Positions 42,657 through 52,250 are shown, counted from the first letter of the stretch. The stretch: 64,000 bases of DNA from an uncultured Muribaculaceae bacterium (GCA_934667475.1 CAKUMB010000001.1:186001-250000), one strand, 5' to 3'. The notes: generated by a model not told the origin, from the letters alone. Numbers and translations are program-made.

Positions 42657-44399
42657 CTATGCCTGGGCGGCCTTTGCAGCCTCCACCCATTGCTTCACGG
42701 CATCGGGTGTGGGGGCCTTGTAGCCCAGCTTGTATTTCTTGTTGATGTCAAGCAGGTCTTGCACCAGCTTGCCGGGGCGGTCGAGCGACGCAAGGGCGCT
42801 CACGGTGAGCACGCCGGCCTTCTGTATGGGGGCCACCCACTCGGCAGGAACGCCGACGGCGGTGAAGGCCTCCTCCTTGTCGCGCTTGGCCACCTTCTCG
42901 GGACGCATCTGCGGGAACAGCAGCACATCTTGAATGGTGGAGTGGCCGGTCATGAGCATCACCAGACGGTCGATGCCGATGCCAATGCCGCTGGTGGGCG
43001 GCATGCCGTATTGCAGCGCGCGCAGGAAGTCTTGGTCGATAATCATGGCCTCGTCGTCGCCCTTGTCGGCCAGGCGCATCTGCTCCTTGAAGCGCTCCTC
43101 CTGGTCGATGGGGTCGTTGAGCTCGCTGTAGGCGTTGGCCAGCTCCTTGCCGTTGACCATCAGCTCGAAGCGCTCGGTGAGGCCGGGCTTGCTGCGGTGC
43201 ATCTTGGTGAGCGGCGACATCTCCACGGGATAGTCGATGATGAATGTGGGCTGGATGAAGGTGCCCTCGCAGAACTCGCCGAATATCTCGTCGATGAGTT
43301 TGCCCTTGCCCATGGTGTCGTCGATTTCCATGTTGAGCTTGCCGCACACTTCGCGAATCTGCGCCTCGTCCATGCCGTTGAGGTCGTAGCCCGTTTTCTC
43401 CTTGATGGCGTCGAGAATGGGCAGGCGGCGGTAGGGGGCCTTGTAGCTTATCACCTTGCCGTCGATTTCGCACTCGCTCTTGCCGTTGACGGCGATGCAG
43501 ATTTTCTCAAGCAGCTGCTCGGTGAAGCTCATCATCCAGTTGTAGTCCTTGTATTGCACATACAGCTCCATGCAGGTGAACTCGGGGTTGTGGTTGCGGT
43601 CCATGCCCTCGTTGCGGAAGTTCTTGCCAATCTCATACACGCCCTCGAAGCCGCCCACAATGAGGCGCTTCAGGTAGAGCTCGGTGGCGATGCGCATATA
43701 CATGTCGATGTCGAGCGCGTTGAAGTGGGTGATGAAGGGGCGGGCGCTTGCGCCGCCGGCAATGGCCTGCAGCGTGGGAGTCTCCACCTCGGTGTAGCCG
43801 GCTGCGTTGAGCACGCTGCGCATGGTCTCGAGCACGCGGGCGCGCTTCAGGAAGGTGTCTTTCACGCCGTCGTTCACAATCAGGTCCACATAGCGCTGGC
43901 GGTAGCGCAGCTCGGGGTCGTCAAACGAGTCGTAGGCTTTGCCGTCTTTCACCTTGACGATGGGCAGCGGCTTCAGCGACTTGCTGAGCAGTTTCAGCGA
44001 CTTGGCGTGCACAGTGATTTCGCCCATCTGGGTGCGGAACACAAAGCCCTCAATGCCCACGAAGTCGCCAATGTCGAGCAGCTTCTTGAACACCACATTG
44101 TAGAGGTCTTTGTCGTCGCCGGGGCAAAGGTCGTCGCGGCTCACATACACCTGTACGCGGCCTTTCGAGTCCTGAAGCTCGATAAACGACGCCTTGCCCA
44201 TGATGCGGCGGCTCATGATGCGTCCGGCGATGCTCACCTGGCGCTGCGGCTCGTCGTCGCTGAAGTTGGCCTTGATGTCGTCGCTGTAGGCGTTCACTAC
44301 ATATTCTGCGGCGGGGTAGGGGTCGATGCCCATTTCGCGCAGCTGGGCGAGGCTGTTGCGCCTCACAATCTCCTGTTCACTTAGTTCTAATATGTTCAT
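42657..44399 (-). CDS. lysS: Lysyl-tRNA synthetase, class II
   Basis: Start at the ATG at 44399 (MNILELSEQE; 580 residues), because the promoter lies between it and the upstream in-frame ATG at 44441. It charges tRNA-Lys. An OB-fold anticodon domain (about 60-160, AGRIMSRRIMGKASFIELQD) precedes the class II core, with ETPTLQAIAGGASARPF, FRNEGMDRNHNPEFT (motif 2) and GIGIGIDRLVMLMTG (motif 3). The C terminus has an extra about 75 residues beyond motif 3 (AKRDKEEAFTAVGVPAEWV onward), as in other Bacteroidetes LysS proteins that I recall. Confidence 0.97.
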   Translation of the reverse strand: MNILELSEQEIVRRNSLAQLREMGIDPYPAAEYVVNAYSDDIKANFSDDEPQRQVSIAGRIMSRRIMGKASFIELQDSKGRVQVYVSRDDLCPGDDKDLYNVVFKKLLDIGDFVGIEGFVFRTQMGEITVHAKSLKLLSKSLKPLPIVKVKDGKAYDSFDDPELRYRQRYVDLIVNDGVKDTFLKRARVLETMRSVLNAAGYTEVETPTLQAIAGGASARPFITHFNALDIDMYMRIATELYLKRLIVGGFEGVYEIGKNFRNEGMDRNHNPEFTCMELYVQYKDYNWMMSFTEQLLEKICIAVNGKSECEIDGKVISYKAPYRRLPILDAIKEKTGYDLNGMDEAQIREVCGKLNMEIDDTMGKGKLIDEIFGEFCEGTFIQPTFIIDYPVEMSPLTKMHRSKPGLTERFELMVNGKELANAYSELNDPIDQEERFKEQMRLADKGDDEAMIIDQDFLRALQYGMPPTSGIGIGIDRLVMLMTGHSTIQDVLLFPQMRPEKVAKRDKEEAFTAVGVPAEWVAPIQKAGVLTVSALASLDRPGKLVQDLLDINKKYKLGYKAPTPDAVKQWVEAAKAAQA

Positions 44400-44736
44400 A
44401 GCTGAATGTAATGAATTTGCTTGTTGAGTTTTGCGTTGCAAAGGTAGTGAATTATCCGCTCATATCAAAAAGCGCGGCCCAGCGGTGAAAAATGGAAATG
44501 TCGCTGTGGTCGCTGCAGCACAGTTTTGTTGAATAAAATTCCACAACACTCAATAAATTAAGTTTTTTACGACAAAAAAGTGAATTTTTTTTAGCTGTTT
44601 GTCAACGATTTTTATAACTTTGTGCATGGCTTGGCAGTGCCCTGTTGAAATTCAAGTCATGAAGTAAAGAGGGCAGCGCCTTGTCTTGAAAAAATAGTAT
44701 CCAGTAGTATGAATTTGGTAAAAACAAGGTAAAACT
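44400..44736. other. Intergenic interval between lysS and the HTH gene
   Basis: This 337-bp stretch holds the lysS promoter (44439-44469), a -7-like TAACTTTG at 44615-44622 on the + strand for the HTH gene, and a hairpin GGCAGTGCCCT (44633-44643) with AGGGCAGCGCC (44670-44680, two mismatches) in the roughly 110-nt leader. I see no gene. Confidence 0.6.
44439..44469 (-). promoter_or_regulatory. lysS promoter
   Basis: Minus strand: TTTG (44469-44466), 19-bp spacer, TACCTTTG (44446-44439), a full match in sequence and spacing. Transcription would begin near 44432, about 33 nt before the ATG at 44399. Confidence 0.7.
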
Positions 44737-44973
44737 ATGCATGTTGGTAAAAAAATTAAAGAGACATTGCGTAACGACGGCCGTTCGGCAAGATGGCTTG
44801 CCGACAACATCCCGTGCGAGCGCACAAATGTGTACAACATTTTCAACCGTGAATCGGTCGACACCCGCCTGCTGCGGCGCATAAGCGAGGTGATGCGACA
44901 CGACTTCTTCTCCGATTTGTCAGTTGAGACGTTCGGTGTCGATGTCGCTGCCACTGTGCGCGAGGCCAAGTAG
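44737..44973 (+). CDS. Small helix-turn-helix protein
   Basis: A 78-residue protein whose whole length is a short HTH fold (about residues 5-60): KKIKETLRNDGRSARWLADNI, then NVYNIFNRESVDTRLLRRISEVMRHDFF. This pattern, with a Cys before the recognition helix and HDFF after the domain, is typical of small XRE-like proteins in Bacteroidales. It would bind DNA as a dimer. It is monocistronic, with its own -7 box and a terminator just downstream. Target genes are unknown. Confidence 0.8.
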   Translation: MHVGKKIKETLRNDGRSARWLADNIPCERTNVYNIFNRESVDTRLLRRISEVMRHDFFSDLSVETFGVDVAATVREAK

Positions 44974-44997
44974 GCCGACTCCACGCAGTTGAGAGTG

Positions 44998-45037
44998 AGC
45001 GCAACCGTTGCCCCAACAGTGGGGCAGCGGTTGCGCT
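44998..45037 (+). terminator. Terminator of the HTH gene
   Basis: A 17-bp stem (44998-45014 with 45021-45037, one G-T pair), with a six-base loop and a short T-rich tail. Confidence 0.65.
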
Positions 45038-45164
45038 TGTTACTTTTCGGCCTTAAGTTGTGACAAAAAGGGAAGCCGCCCACAAAAAGTGGCGGCACGC
45101 TTGCACAGTGCACACGAAATTACTAATTTAGCGGCTCGATTGACAACCACAAGCTTAACGCGGC

Positions 45165-46445
45165 ATGGAACAGCTGATGCAATATGTGTGGCAGCACCGC
45201 CTGTGGCGCAGTGCCGACATGCGCACCAACGACGGTCGTCGGGTGCGTGTGATCGACCCCGGACTGCTCAACACCGACTCTGGCCCCGACTTTTTCAACG
45301 CCAAAATTGAAATCGACGGCCAGGTGTGGGTGGGCAATGTGGAGATGCACGTGCGCGCCAGCGACTGGCGGCGACATGGCCACGACACCGACAAGGCCTA
45401 CGACAGCGTGATACTGCACGTGGTGGGCAAAGACGACGCCCCGGTGCGCCGCAGCAGCGGTGAGCGCATTCCGCAGCTGGTGCTTGAGGTGTCGCCGCGC
45501 TTCACCGACAGCTACAACGCCCTTGTGGGCTCGAAGGTGCTGCTGCCGTGCGCCGCGCGCATGTCACAGGTGCCTCACCTCACCGTCACCGAGTGGGTAC
45601 AGCGGCTGGCCTTTGAGCGCCTGCACCGCAAGGTGGGGCACACCCACGAGTTGCTGCAGCTGTATCATGGCAGTTGGGAAGATGTGTGCTATGTGACGCT
45701 GGCCCGCACGCTGGGCTTCGGCATCAACAGCGACGCCTTCGAGCGCCTTGCGCGCCGCACGCCGCTGCGCCTGCTGGGCAAGCACAGCGACTCGCTGCTG
45801 CAAATCGAGGCTCTGCTCATGGGGCAGGCCGGCCTGCTTGCCGACGCCTCGCACACCGGCGACGCCTACCACAGCCAACTGGTGCGCGAATACGGGTTTC
45901 TGGCCAACAAGTTTCAGCTCACCCCCATGGAGCCCGAGGCATGGAAACTGTTCCGCATCAGGCCCCAGAACTTCCCCTACCGCCGCATAGCCATGCTTGC
46001 GCACTATGTGTATGGTGGGTTCGGGCTGATGGCCAGCATCATTGATGCCAATGGCGAGCGAGAGTTGCGCGAATTGTTCACCGTCGATTTGGAGGGCTAC
46101 TGGAGCCGCCACTTCACGTTTGGCGCCGAGCAGCCGCGGCCCACGGCGGCGCTGAGCCAGAGTTCAATCGACATTGTGCTCATCAACACGGTGGCGCCGC
46201 TGCTCTATGCCCGCGGCGAGATAATGGACGACTACACGCTCATCGACCGCGCTGTGGAGCTGCTCGAGAGTCTGCGCCCCGAGCGCAACTCGATAGTGGC
46301 CAACTTTGCGCTGGCGGGCATCAAGGCCGACGACGCGCTCACCTCCCAGGCCCTTATAGAGCTGAGGCGCGAATATTGCGACGCGCGCAAGTGCATATAC
46401 TGCAAAATAGGCCACTGGCTGCTGAGCCGCGATGCCCAGGCCTGA
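45165..46445 (+). CDS. DUF2851 family protein
   Basis: A 426-residue protein of a Bacteroidetes-wide family of unknown function. It starts MEQLMQYVWQHRLW and has the conserved VIDPGLLNTDSGPDFFNAKIEIDG and WVGNVEMHVRASDWRRHGHD segments within residues 28-75, resembling a nuclease-like beta core with Asp/Glu/His, but I cannot assign activity. The C terminus has a Cys pair (ARKCIYCKIGHWLL). No signal peptide, so cytosolic. It may be an operon with the PCMD gene 51 bp later. Confidence 0.85.
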   Translation: MEQLMQYVWQHRLWRSADMRTNDGRRVRVIDPGLLNTDSGPDFFNAKIEIDGQVWVGNVEMHVRASDWRRHGHDTDKAYDSVILHVVGKDDAPVRRSSGERIPQLVLEVSPRFTDSYNALVGSKVLLPCAARMSQVPHLTVTEWVQRLAFERLHRKVGHTHELLQLYHGSWEDVCYVTLARTLGFGINSDAFERLARRTPLRLLGKHSDSLLQIEALLMGQAGLLADASHTGDAYHSQLVREYGFLANKFQLTPMEPEAWKLFRIRPQNFPYRRIAMLAHYVYGGFGLMASIIDANGERELRELFTVDLEGYWSRHFTFGAEQPRPTAALSQSSIDIVLINTVAPLLYARGEIMDDYTLIDRAVELLESLRPERNSIVANFALAGIKADDALTSQALIELRREYCDARKCIYCKIGHWLLSRDAQA

Positions 46446-46496
46446 AAATGAGTTTTTTTGAAGAAATAGAATAGAACACATATATATTAAGGATTT

Positions 46497-47459
46497 ATGA
46501 GAAGATTAGCTTTAACTGCGGCTGCCGCCATGCTGGCTGCCGCGTCAAGTTTCACGGCCAGCGCGCAGCGCGTGCAGGCCATTAACTACGGAAATTTTGA
46601 GAATTGGGTGACGCGCCACATCCACGAGTCGGCTGTGATAGGCGGTGCCACAAAGACCATCTATGCCATAGGCCCCAACAAAACTATCAACGGCAATGTG
46701 GCCTACAGCAACCAGGGCGGCTCGCCTTGGGCCACCAGCAACGTATATGCCAAGGTGATGGGCGTGGTCAAGTCGAGCAACGCCGTGTTTCCCGCCAAGC
46801 GCGGCAGCGGCCGTTGCGCCAAACTCACCACGCTCATGGAGCATGTGAAGGCCCTGGGCATGATCAACATGGACGTGCTGGTGAGTGGCAGCATATTCCT
46901 TGGCCACATGTTTGAGCCCATTTCAAGCACCAAGAATCCCTACAGCAAAATGGAGATGGGCATCCGCTTCCACGGCCGTCCGCGCTACCTGCAGTTCGAC
47001 TACCGCCTGGTGGCTCCGCGCGGCGCGCGCATCTATTCAAGCGGCTTCGGCTCTAAGAGAACCATTGGTGGCAGCGACCACGCCGAGGTGTTCATAATTC
47101 TGCAGCGCCGCTGGGAAGATGCCAAGGGCAACATACATGCCGCCCGCGTGGGCACCGGCCGTCAGCGCTTCGGCACCACCACCAGCGGCTGGGTCAACCA
47201 CCACCGCATTCCAGTGTGGTATGGCAACATCACCAAGCATGCCGGCTATCAGAGTTGGATGGGCCTAATCCCCAAGGCCAAGTCGTATTACGCCCGCAAC
47301 AGCAAGGGCAAGATGGTGCCAGTGGTAGAGGAGAAGTGGGATGCGGCCAACGCCACTCCCACCCACGTGCTTGTGATGGCATCGTCGGGCTGCGGCACAG
47401 CCTACGAGGGCACCATAGGCATGACCCTGTGGGTCGACAACTTCGCATTTGTTTACTAA
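46497..47459 (+). CDS. Exported PCMD-domain protein
   Basis: A 320-residue protein with a signal peptide (MRRLALTAAAAMLAAASSFTASA). The mature part matches the PCMD (putative carbohydrate metabolism) family: YGNFENWVTRHI, WATSNVYAKVMGVV, LGMINMDVLVSGSIFLG, the central FDYRLVAPRGAR and GTIGMTLWVDNFAFVY at the end. These are surface or periplasmic beta-sandwich proteins of unclear role. panB starts 17 bp downstream. Confidence 0.82.
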   Translation: MRRLALTAAAAMLAAASSFTASAQRVQAINYGNFENWVTRHIHESAVIGGATKTIYAIGPNKTINGNVAYSNQGGSPWATSNVYAKVMGVVKSSNAVFPAKRGSGRCAKLTTLMEHVKALGMINMDVLVSGSIFLGHMFEPISSTKNPYSKMEMGIRFHGRPRYLQFDYRLVAPRGARIYSSGFGSKRTIGGSDHAEVFIILQRRWEDAKGNIHAARVGTGRQRFGTTTSGWVNHHRIPVWYGNITKHAGYQSWMGLIPKAKSYYARNSKGKMVPVVEEKWDAANATPTHVLVMASSGCGTAYEGTIGMTLWVDNFAFVY

Positions 47460-47476
47460 AAAAAGAAAGGGCTGAA

Positions 47477-48295
47477 ATGGGATATATAGTGACCGACACC
47501 AAAAAAGTGACCACGCGCCGCATCAAGCAGATGAAGGCCGACGGCGAGAAAATAGCTATGATCACCTCCTACGACTTCACCGTGGCCGGCCTTGTTGACC
47601 AGGCCGGGGTCGACATGATTCTGGTGGGCGACAGCGCAAGCAATGTGATGCAGGGCAACGCCACCACGCTCACCATCACCCTCGACGAGATGATAGTGTA
47701 TGGCAAGACGGTGGCCCGCGCGGCCAAGCGCGCCATGGTGGTGATGGACATGCCATTCGGCACCTACCAGGGCGACCCCTATGAGGCACAGGCCAATGCG
47801 GTGCGCATAATGCGCGAGACCGGCGCCGACGCTGTGAAGCTTGAGGGCGGCAGCGAGGTGCGCCAGGCCATTGAAATGATATTGCGCGCGGGTATTCCGG
47901 TAGTGGGCCACCTGGGCCTCACACCGCAGTCGGTCAACAAGTTTGGCGGCTATGGCGTGCGCGCCAAGGACGAGGCCGAGGCCGCACGGTTTGAGGCCGA
48001 TGCCCGCATGCTCGACGAAATTGGCTGCTGCGCGGTGGTGTTCGAGAAAATCCCCGCCGCCCTTGCGGCCCGCGTCACCCCGCAGCTGTCGGTGCCCACC
48101 ATAGGCATCGGCGCGGGCGCTGGCTGCGACGGCCAGGTGCTGGTGTTCCAGGACATGATTGGCATGGACATGGGCTTCAAGCCCAAATTCCTGCGCACCT
48201 ACAACAACCTTGGTGAGCAAATCATCGATTCGGTGGGCAACTATGTGACCGACGTCAAGGCCGGCACGTTCCCCAACGACAGCGAACACTATTAA
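47477..48295 (+). CDS. panB: 3-methyl-2-oxobutanoate hydroxymethyltransferase
   Basis: The start is the ATG at 47477 (272 residues, family length 260-280). PanB makes ketopantoate from 2-oxoisovalerate and methylenetetrahydrofolate, the first step to pantothenate. Seen: MITSYDFTVAGLVDQAGVDMILVGDS (TIM-barrel start with metal-binding Asp in VGDS), FGTYQ, LEGG, GHLGLTPQSVNKFGGY, FEKIPAALAARVT and IGIGAGAGCDGQVLVFQDMIG. It sits after an unrelated secreted protein, so the operon grouping may be fortuitous. Confidence 0.96.
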   Translation: MGYIVTDTKKVTTRRIKQMKADGEKIAMITSYDFTVAGLVDQAGVDMILVGDSASNVMQGNATTLTITLDEMIVYGKTVARAAKRAMVVMDMPFGTYQGDPYEAQANAVRIMRETGADAVKLEGGSEVRQAIEMILRAGIPVVGHLGLTPQSVNKFGGYGVRAKDEAEAARFEADARMLDEIGCCAVVFEKIPAALAARVTPQLSVPTIGIGAGAGCDGQVLVFQDMIGMDMGFKPKFLRTYNNLGEQIIDSVGNYVTDVKAGTFPNDSEHY

Positions 48296-48320
48296 TATTA
48301 CAGGCACTCACGCTTCATCA

Positions 48321-48368
48321 CACGGCGTGGACAACCCCCTTGCTGCAAGGCGGGTTGCCCACGCCGTG
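48321..48368 (+). terminator. Terminator of panB
   Basis: A 17-bp stem (48321-48337 with 48352-48368, one mismatch) with a small inner CCTTG/CAAGG hairpin. No T run follows, so this could be Rho-linked or only an mRNA 3' end. Confidence 0.6.
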
Positions 48369-48443
48369 GCGCTTATGTGAGCAAAAAGCGCCGCTCCGCC
48401 TAAAAAATGGCGTGCCTATAGTGGCTGAAATGCGGAAAAACAC

Positions 48444-48451
48444 TAACTTTG
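48444..48451 (+). promoter_or_regulatory. -7 element of the TPR operon
   Basis: TAACTTTG, a full match, 25 bp before the ATG at 48477. No clear TTTG lies at 19-22 bp upstream. Confidence 0.45.
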
Positions 48452-48476
48452 GCAGTAGTAACCATAAGTATACGAA

Positions 48477-50138
48477 ATGAAGATATTTAACCGACTGTTG
48501 ATTGGTGTCTCGGCTGTGGCTGCCGTGGCCTTGGGCCCGCTGGCCTCTCGCGCCGACGACGCTGAATATAACCTTCAGCGCGCCATGGAGGCCCTCGCCA
48601 ACGAGAACTACGATGAGGCAATGAAGTATGCCGGCGCCGTGATATCGGATGCTCCCGACCATCCCTACGGGTGGATGCTGGTGTCGCGCGTGTGCAGCAG
48701 CACCAACCACCCCGGCTCTGCCCTGAGCACGGCCGACAAGGCCATGTCGCTGTTGCCGCCCAAGGAAAAGGAGCTGCGTGCGCAAATTTATTGCCAAAAG
48801 GCCGATGTGCTCACTTCGCTCAACGACAGCTCGGCCGAGGCCCTGCAATTCTACAACCGTGCCGTGGAGCTGTGCCCGCGCGACACCGACTACTTGCAAA
48901 GCCGCGCCGAGTGGTATTACAAAAACAAACGCTATGACGAGTCGGACGCCGACTTCAAGCGCATGCTGGCCCTGAGCCGCAACAGCTGGTATGCCCGTAT
49001 GGGCATGGCCCGAAACGCTATCGAAACCAAGCGATATGCAGATGCCATACCTTGGGTCGATGCCGTGCTGGCCGCCGACAGCTCCTATTATCAGGCCTAC
49101 GCCTTCCGCGCCGAGGCGCGCATAGGGCTCAGGCAGTGGCGTGAGGCCGCCGCCGATGTGGCCAAGGCACTCACTGATGGCAACGACGATGCCGGGACGC
49201 AGCTTAGACGCCTCATCGACTCGGTGCCGCAAATAGCCACACCAGTGATGGAGGCTTGCGCCGACACCGCTTCCACGTCCGACCGCTATTTGCAGCTCGG
49301 CTGGGCCAACAACCGGCTTATGCGCTATGCCGATGCTCTTAACTTCTACCTAAAAGCCGACTCGGTGGAGTCGTCGGCACTGTCGTGCAACTATGTGGCG
49401 CGAATGTGCGACCACATGGGGCTGACCGATGAGGCGGTGAGGTGGGACGAAAAAGCCATTGCCGCCGACAGCACATCGTATGTGCATCTGTGGTATCTGG
49501 CCGACAGCTACACCGACTGCGGCAAGCTCGACTCGGCCCTGACCACACTCAACCGCTACATAGCTCTGGTGCCGGAAGACGGTGACGGCTACTTAAGCCG
49601 CGGCCGCATATATGAAATGCGCCGCCAGTATGCCGACGCCCTCGACGACTACGACTTTGCCGTGGTGCTGGCCGACGCCAACTCCAACGTGCACTTCTAC
49701 CGCGCCAGGGCGCTCAGCGCACTGGGCCGCGAGGCCGAGGCCCGCAAGGAGTATAGGCGCACGGTTGACACCGACACCGCTGTGAAGTCGCTCACTCCGC
49801 TGGCGCTGCACGCCTTGGGCGATGCCGCACGGGCGCGCGCCGTGGCCGACTCGCTGGCCACCGACACCACACTGTCGTGCTACTCTCAACTTCTTGTGGC
49901 CGGCTACTATGCCACCGCAGGCCTCGCAGAGGCTGCCATGCAGCAGCTGGAGAAGGCCACGGCCAATGGCTACATGCCCGCCACGGTTATAACCCGCGCA
50001 GGCTACTTCGACGGCCTCAGCCAGACGCCGCGCTACAAGCAGATAATGGCCGCACACGCCCAGCGGCAGCAGGCCCTGGCACAGCGGTTTGCCAATAGAC
50101 TCCACATCACATCAACTGAAAATTCAAAACTGCAATGA
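48477..50138 (+). CDS. Exported TPR-repeat protein
   Basis: A 553-residue protein with a signal peptide (MKIFNRLLIGVSAVAAVALGPLASRA), predicted periplasmic. Nearly all the rest is tetratricopeptide repeats of 34 residues (about 28-510), for example NENYDEAMKYAGAVISDAPDH, ALQFYNRAVELCPRD and ADALNFYLKADSVESS. No catalytic domain is seen. The stop codon overlaps the start of the next TPR gene (ATGA), suggesting coupled translation. It would act as a scaffold, possibly for its neighbour. Confidence 0.85.
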   Translation: MKIFNRLLIGVSAVAAVALGPLASRADDAEYNLQRAMEALANENYDEAMKYAGAVISDAPDHPYGWMLVSRVCSSTNHPGSALSTADKAMSLLPPKEKELRAQIYCQKADVLTSLNDSSAEALQFYNRAVELCPRDTDYLQSRAEWYYKNKRYDESDADFKRMLALSRNSWYARMGMARNAIETKRYADAIPWVDAVLAADSSYYQAYAFRAEARIGLRQWREAAADVAKALTDGNDDAGTQLRRLIDSVPQIATPVMEACADTASTSDRYLQLGWANNRLMRYADALNFYLKADSVESSALSCNYVARMCDHMGLTDEAVRWDEKAIAADSTSYVHLWYLADSYTDCGKLDSALTTLNRYIALVPEDGDGYLSRGRIYEMRRQYADALDDYDFAVVLADANSNVHFYRARALSALGREAEARKEYRRTVDTDTAVKSLTPLALHALGDAARARAVADSLATDTTLSCYSQLLVAGYYATAGLAEAAMQQLEKATANGYMPATVITRAGYFDGLSQTPRYKQIMAAHAQRQQALAQRFANRLHITSTENSKLQ

Positions 50139-52192
50139 AATATCGCATAATCACACTAATGCTTGCCACCCTCATCGGGGCTGCGGCCGTGATGGCAAAA
50201 GAGGTGAAGCGCCCCGAGTCGTACAACTACAAGCGCGGCCTTGAGTGCATCAAGCAAAACGACCTTGAGCAAGCTTCCGACTACCTGAACAAGGAACTCA
50301 GCGAGAACCCGAAAAACGGCTACGCCCTGCTGCAGCTTGCCGCCATAAGCAACGACAAGCACGACTATGGCAAGGCCCTGACACAGGTCAACGATGCCAT
50401 GGCGCTCATCCCCAAAAAGGATGCGCAGTATGTGAGCCAGTCGCTGCTGTACCGCGGCTTCATCTACGAAAACCTTGAGCGCAACGACGACGCCCTTGCC
50501 GACTATGCCAAGGCCGCGCAGACGTGGCCCGGCAAGGATGTGCAACCCTACGTGCGCATGGGCCAACTGCTTACGTCGCTCAAGCGCTATGGCGAGGCCG
50601 ACGCGGCCCTGCGCAAGGCTCTGGGCATAGAGTCGGGCAGCGCCAAAGTGTATGCACTGCTTTCGGCCAACGAGTATGACCGCGGCAACTACAAGCTGGC
50701 CTACGACAACGCCAACTATGCCGCCAAGCTTGAACCGGCCTATACCGACGCCTATGTGCGGCGCTGCCAGGCATCGGCAAAGCTGGGCAAGTGGAACGAT
50801 GCCGTCGACGATGCCCTCACTGCCATCGACGACGGACTCAGTTTCGAGGGGCTTAGCCTGCTCGACCCGCTTGTGGACTCGGCCTACTTGCAACTCAGTG
50901 TCAAACTCAAGGTGCAGGCCCTGAAGGCTCCCGACAACGAGATGTGGCCCTTGGTGCGCGCGTTGTGCTGCGAGAAGAAGAACAAGTTTGCCGACGCCAT
51001 CGACTGTTATGCCGAGGCCAAGCACAAGGGCGTGGGCGACGATGTGGCCGAGCCGCGCGTGGCGCTGTGCTACATGATGCTGGGCGACTACAAGCGCAGC
51101 ATTGAGCACTACAATTCCGCCATTGCCGCCGACAGCACCGACCACTCGCTGCTGCTGCAGCTGGCCAACGTCTACGACCTGATGGGCGATGAGAAAAACG
51201 CTATGGCAATGGCCGACAATTATATCAAGGCAGAGCCGGGCGATGCCGTTGGCTATAGCAGCCGCGCCAGTTGGCGGTTCTACTACAAAGACTACAAGGG
51301 CGCGCTCGACGACTGCAACACTGCCTTGGCCATCGACCCCGACAATGCCGAGGCCCTGGTGCGCCGCATGCGCATCAATCAGGTGCTGGGCAACGACGCC
51401 GCGGCGCGTGCCGACGGTGCCAAACTGATGGCGGCCGACACTGTGCCCGACAAGCCGCAGCTCAACACCGCCTATGCCCAGTTCTATATGGGCGACGCGG
51501 CTGCAGCTCTTGCCACGGCTAAAAAGGTGTGCGCCGACACCACCGACTTCACCCAAGCCTACAACCTGGCCTGCATCTATGCCCTGACGGGCGACAAGAG
51601 CCGCGCCATAAGTCTGCTTGAGCTGTCGCTCCGCGAGGGCATGACTCAGCTGCACCACATAAGCCGCGACCCCGACTTTGAGTCGATGCGCAACGATGCC
51701 AACTTCAAGGCCCTGCTCGCCCGCTACAAGGACAAACTCGACGCCAACCTGGTGGCTGTGGCCGCCGATAGCGCCAACTACACCACACGCGTGGTGGAGG
51801 TGCCGTTTACCAAGGAGGGCGGCGTGCTTAAGGTGAAGTGCACCGTCAATGGCCTGCCGCTGCACTTTGTGTTCGACACCGGTGCCAGCGACCTCACAAT
51901 GTCGACCGTCGAGGCCACATTCATGCTCAAAAACGACTATCTTGGCTCGGCCGACATAGTGGGCCGCCAAAACTATATGACGGCCAACGGCGACATCAGC
52001 GAGGGCACCGTGGTGCGCCTGCGCAATGTGCGCTTTGCCGGCCTCAGCCTCGACAACGTGTCGGCCTCCATCGTCAGCAGCCAGCAGGCTCCGCTGCTGC
52101 TGGGCCAGTCGGTGCTCAACAAGCTTGGCAAGGTGGAAATCGACTATGCCAAGCGCGTGATAAGGGTCACCACCCGGGTGCGTAAGCAGTAG
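50135..52192 (+). CDS. Exported TPR protein with C-terminal retropepsin-like aspartyl protease domain
   Basis: A 685-residue protein: signal peptide (about 1-21), TPR array (about 28-530, e.g. LLYRGFIYENLERNDDALADYAKA, NAEALVRRMRINQVLGND), then a retropepsin-like domain (about 552-685). The catalytic motif is D581-T-G-A in LHFVFDTGASDLTMS, with VEATFML, VRLRNVRFAGLSL and LLLGQSVLNKLGKVEID as in the gag-aspartyl family. Homodimer formation would be needed to give a catalytic Asp pair. The preceding TPR gene overlaps it by four bases. Substrate unknown. Its end meets a strong bidirectional terminator. Confidence 0.88.
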   Translation: MKYRIITLMLATLIGAAAVMAKEVKRPESYNYKRGLECIKQNDLEQASDYLNKELSENPKNGYALLQLAAISNDKHDYGKALTQVNDAMALIPKKDAQYVSQSLLYRGFIYENLERNDDALADYAKAAQTWPGKDVQPYVRMGQLLTSLKRYGEADAALRKALGIESGSAKVYALLSANEYDRGNYKLAYDNANYAAKLEPAYTDAYVRRCQASAKLGKWNDAVDDALTAIDDGLSFEGLSLLDPLVDSAYLQLSVKLKVQALKAPDNEMWPLVRALCCEKKNKFADAIDCYAEAKHKGVGDDVAEPRVALCYMMLGDYKRSIEHYNSAIAADSTDHSLLLQLANVYDLMGDEKNAMAMADNYIKAEPGDAVGYSSRASWRFYYKDYKGALDDCNTALAIDPDNAEALVRRMRINQVLGNDAAARADGAKLMAADTVPDKPQLNTAYAQFYMGDAAAALATAKKVCADTTDFTQAYNLACIYALTGDKSRAISLLELSLREGMTQLHHISRDPDFESMRNDANFKALLARYKDKLDANLVAVAADSANYTTRVVEVPFTKEGGVLKVKCTVNGLPLHFVFDTGASDLTMSTVEATFMLKNDYLGSADIVGRQNYMTANGDISEGTVVRLRNVRFAGLSLDNVSASIVSSQQAPLLLGQSVLNKLGKVEIDYAKRVIRVTTRVRKQ

Positions 52193-52210
52193 GCCGTTTC
52201 GCACAACATA

Positions 52211-52250
52211 AAAAAACAGCGGCGGCGCAGAGTTCACTCTGCGCCGCCGC
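52211..52250. terminator. Bidirectional terminator between the TPR-protease gene and the saccharopine-type dehydrogenase
   Basis: A perfect 15-bp GC-rich stem, GCGGCGGCGCAGAGT (52219-52233) with 52236-52250, flanked by six A on the left and a T-rich AATGTTTATTT on the right. Confidence 0.8.

Noticed and set aside
42633..44384. A 583-codon frame on the + strand over lysS
   Set aside because: Antisense to a conserved synthetase with all class II motifs; low-complexity shadow sequence.
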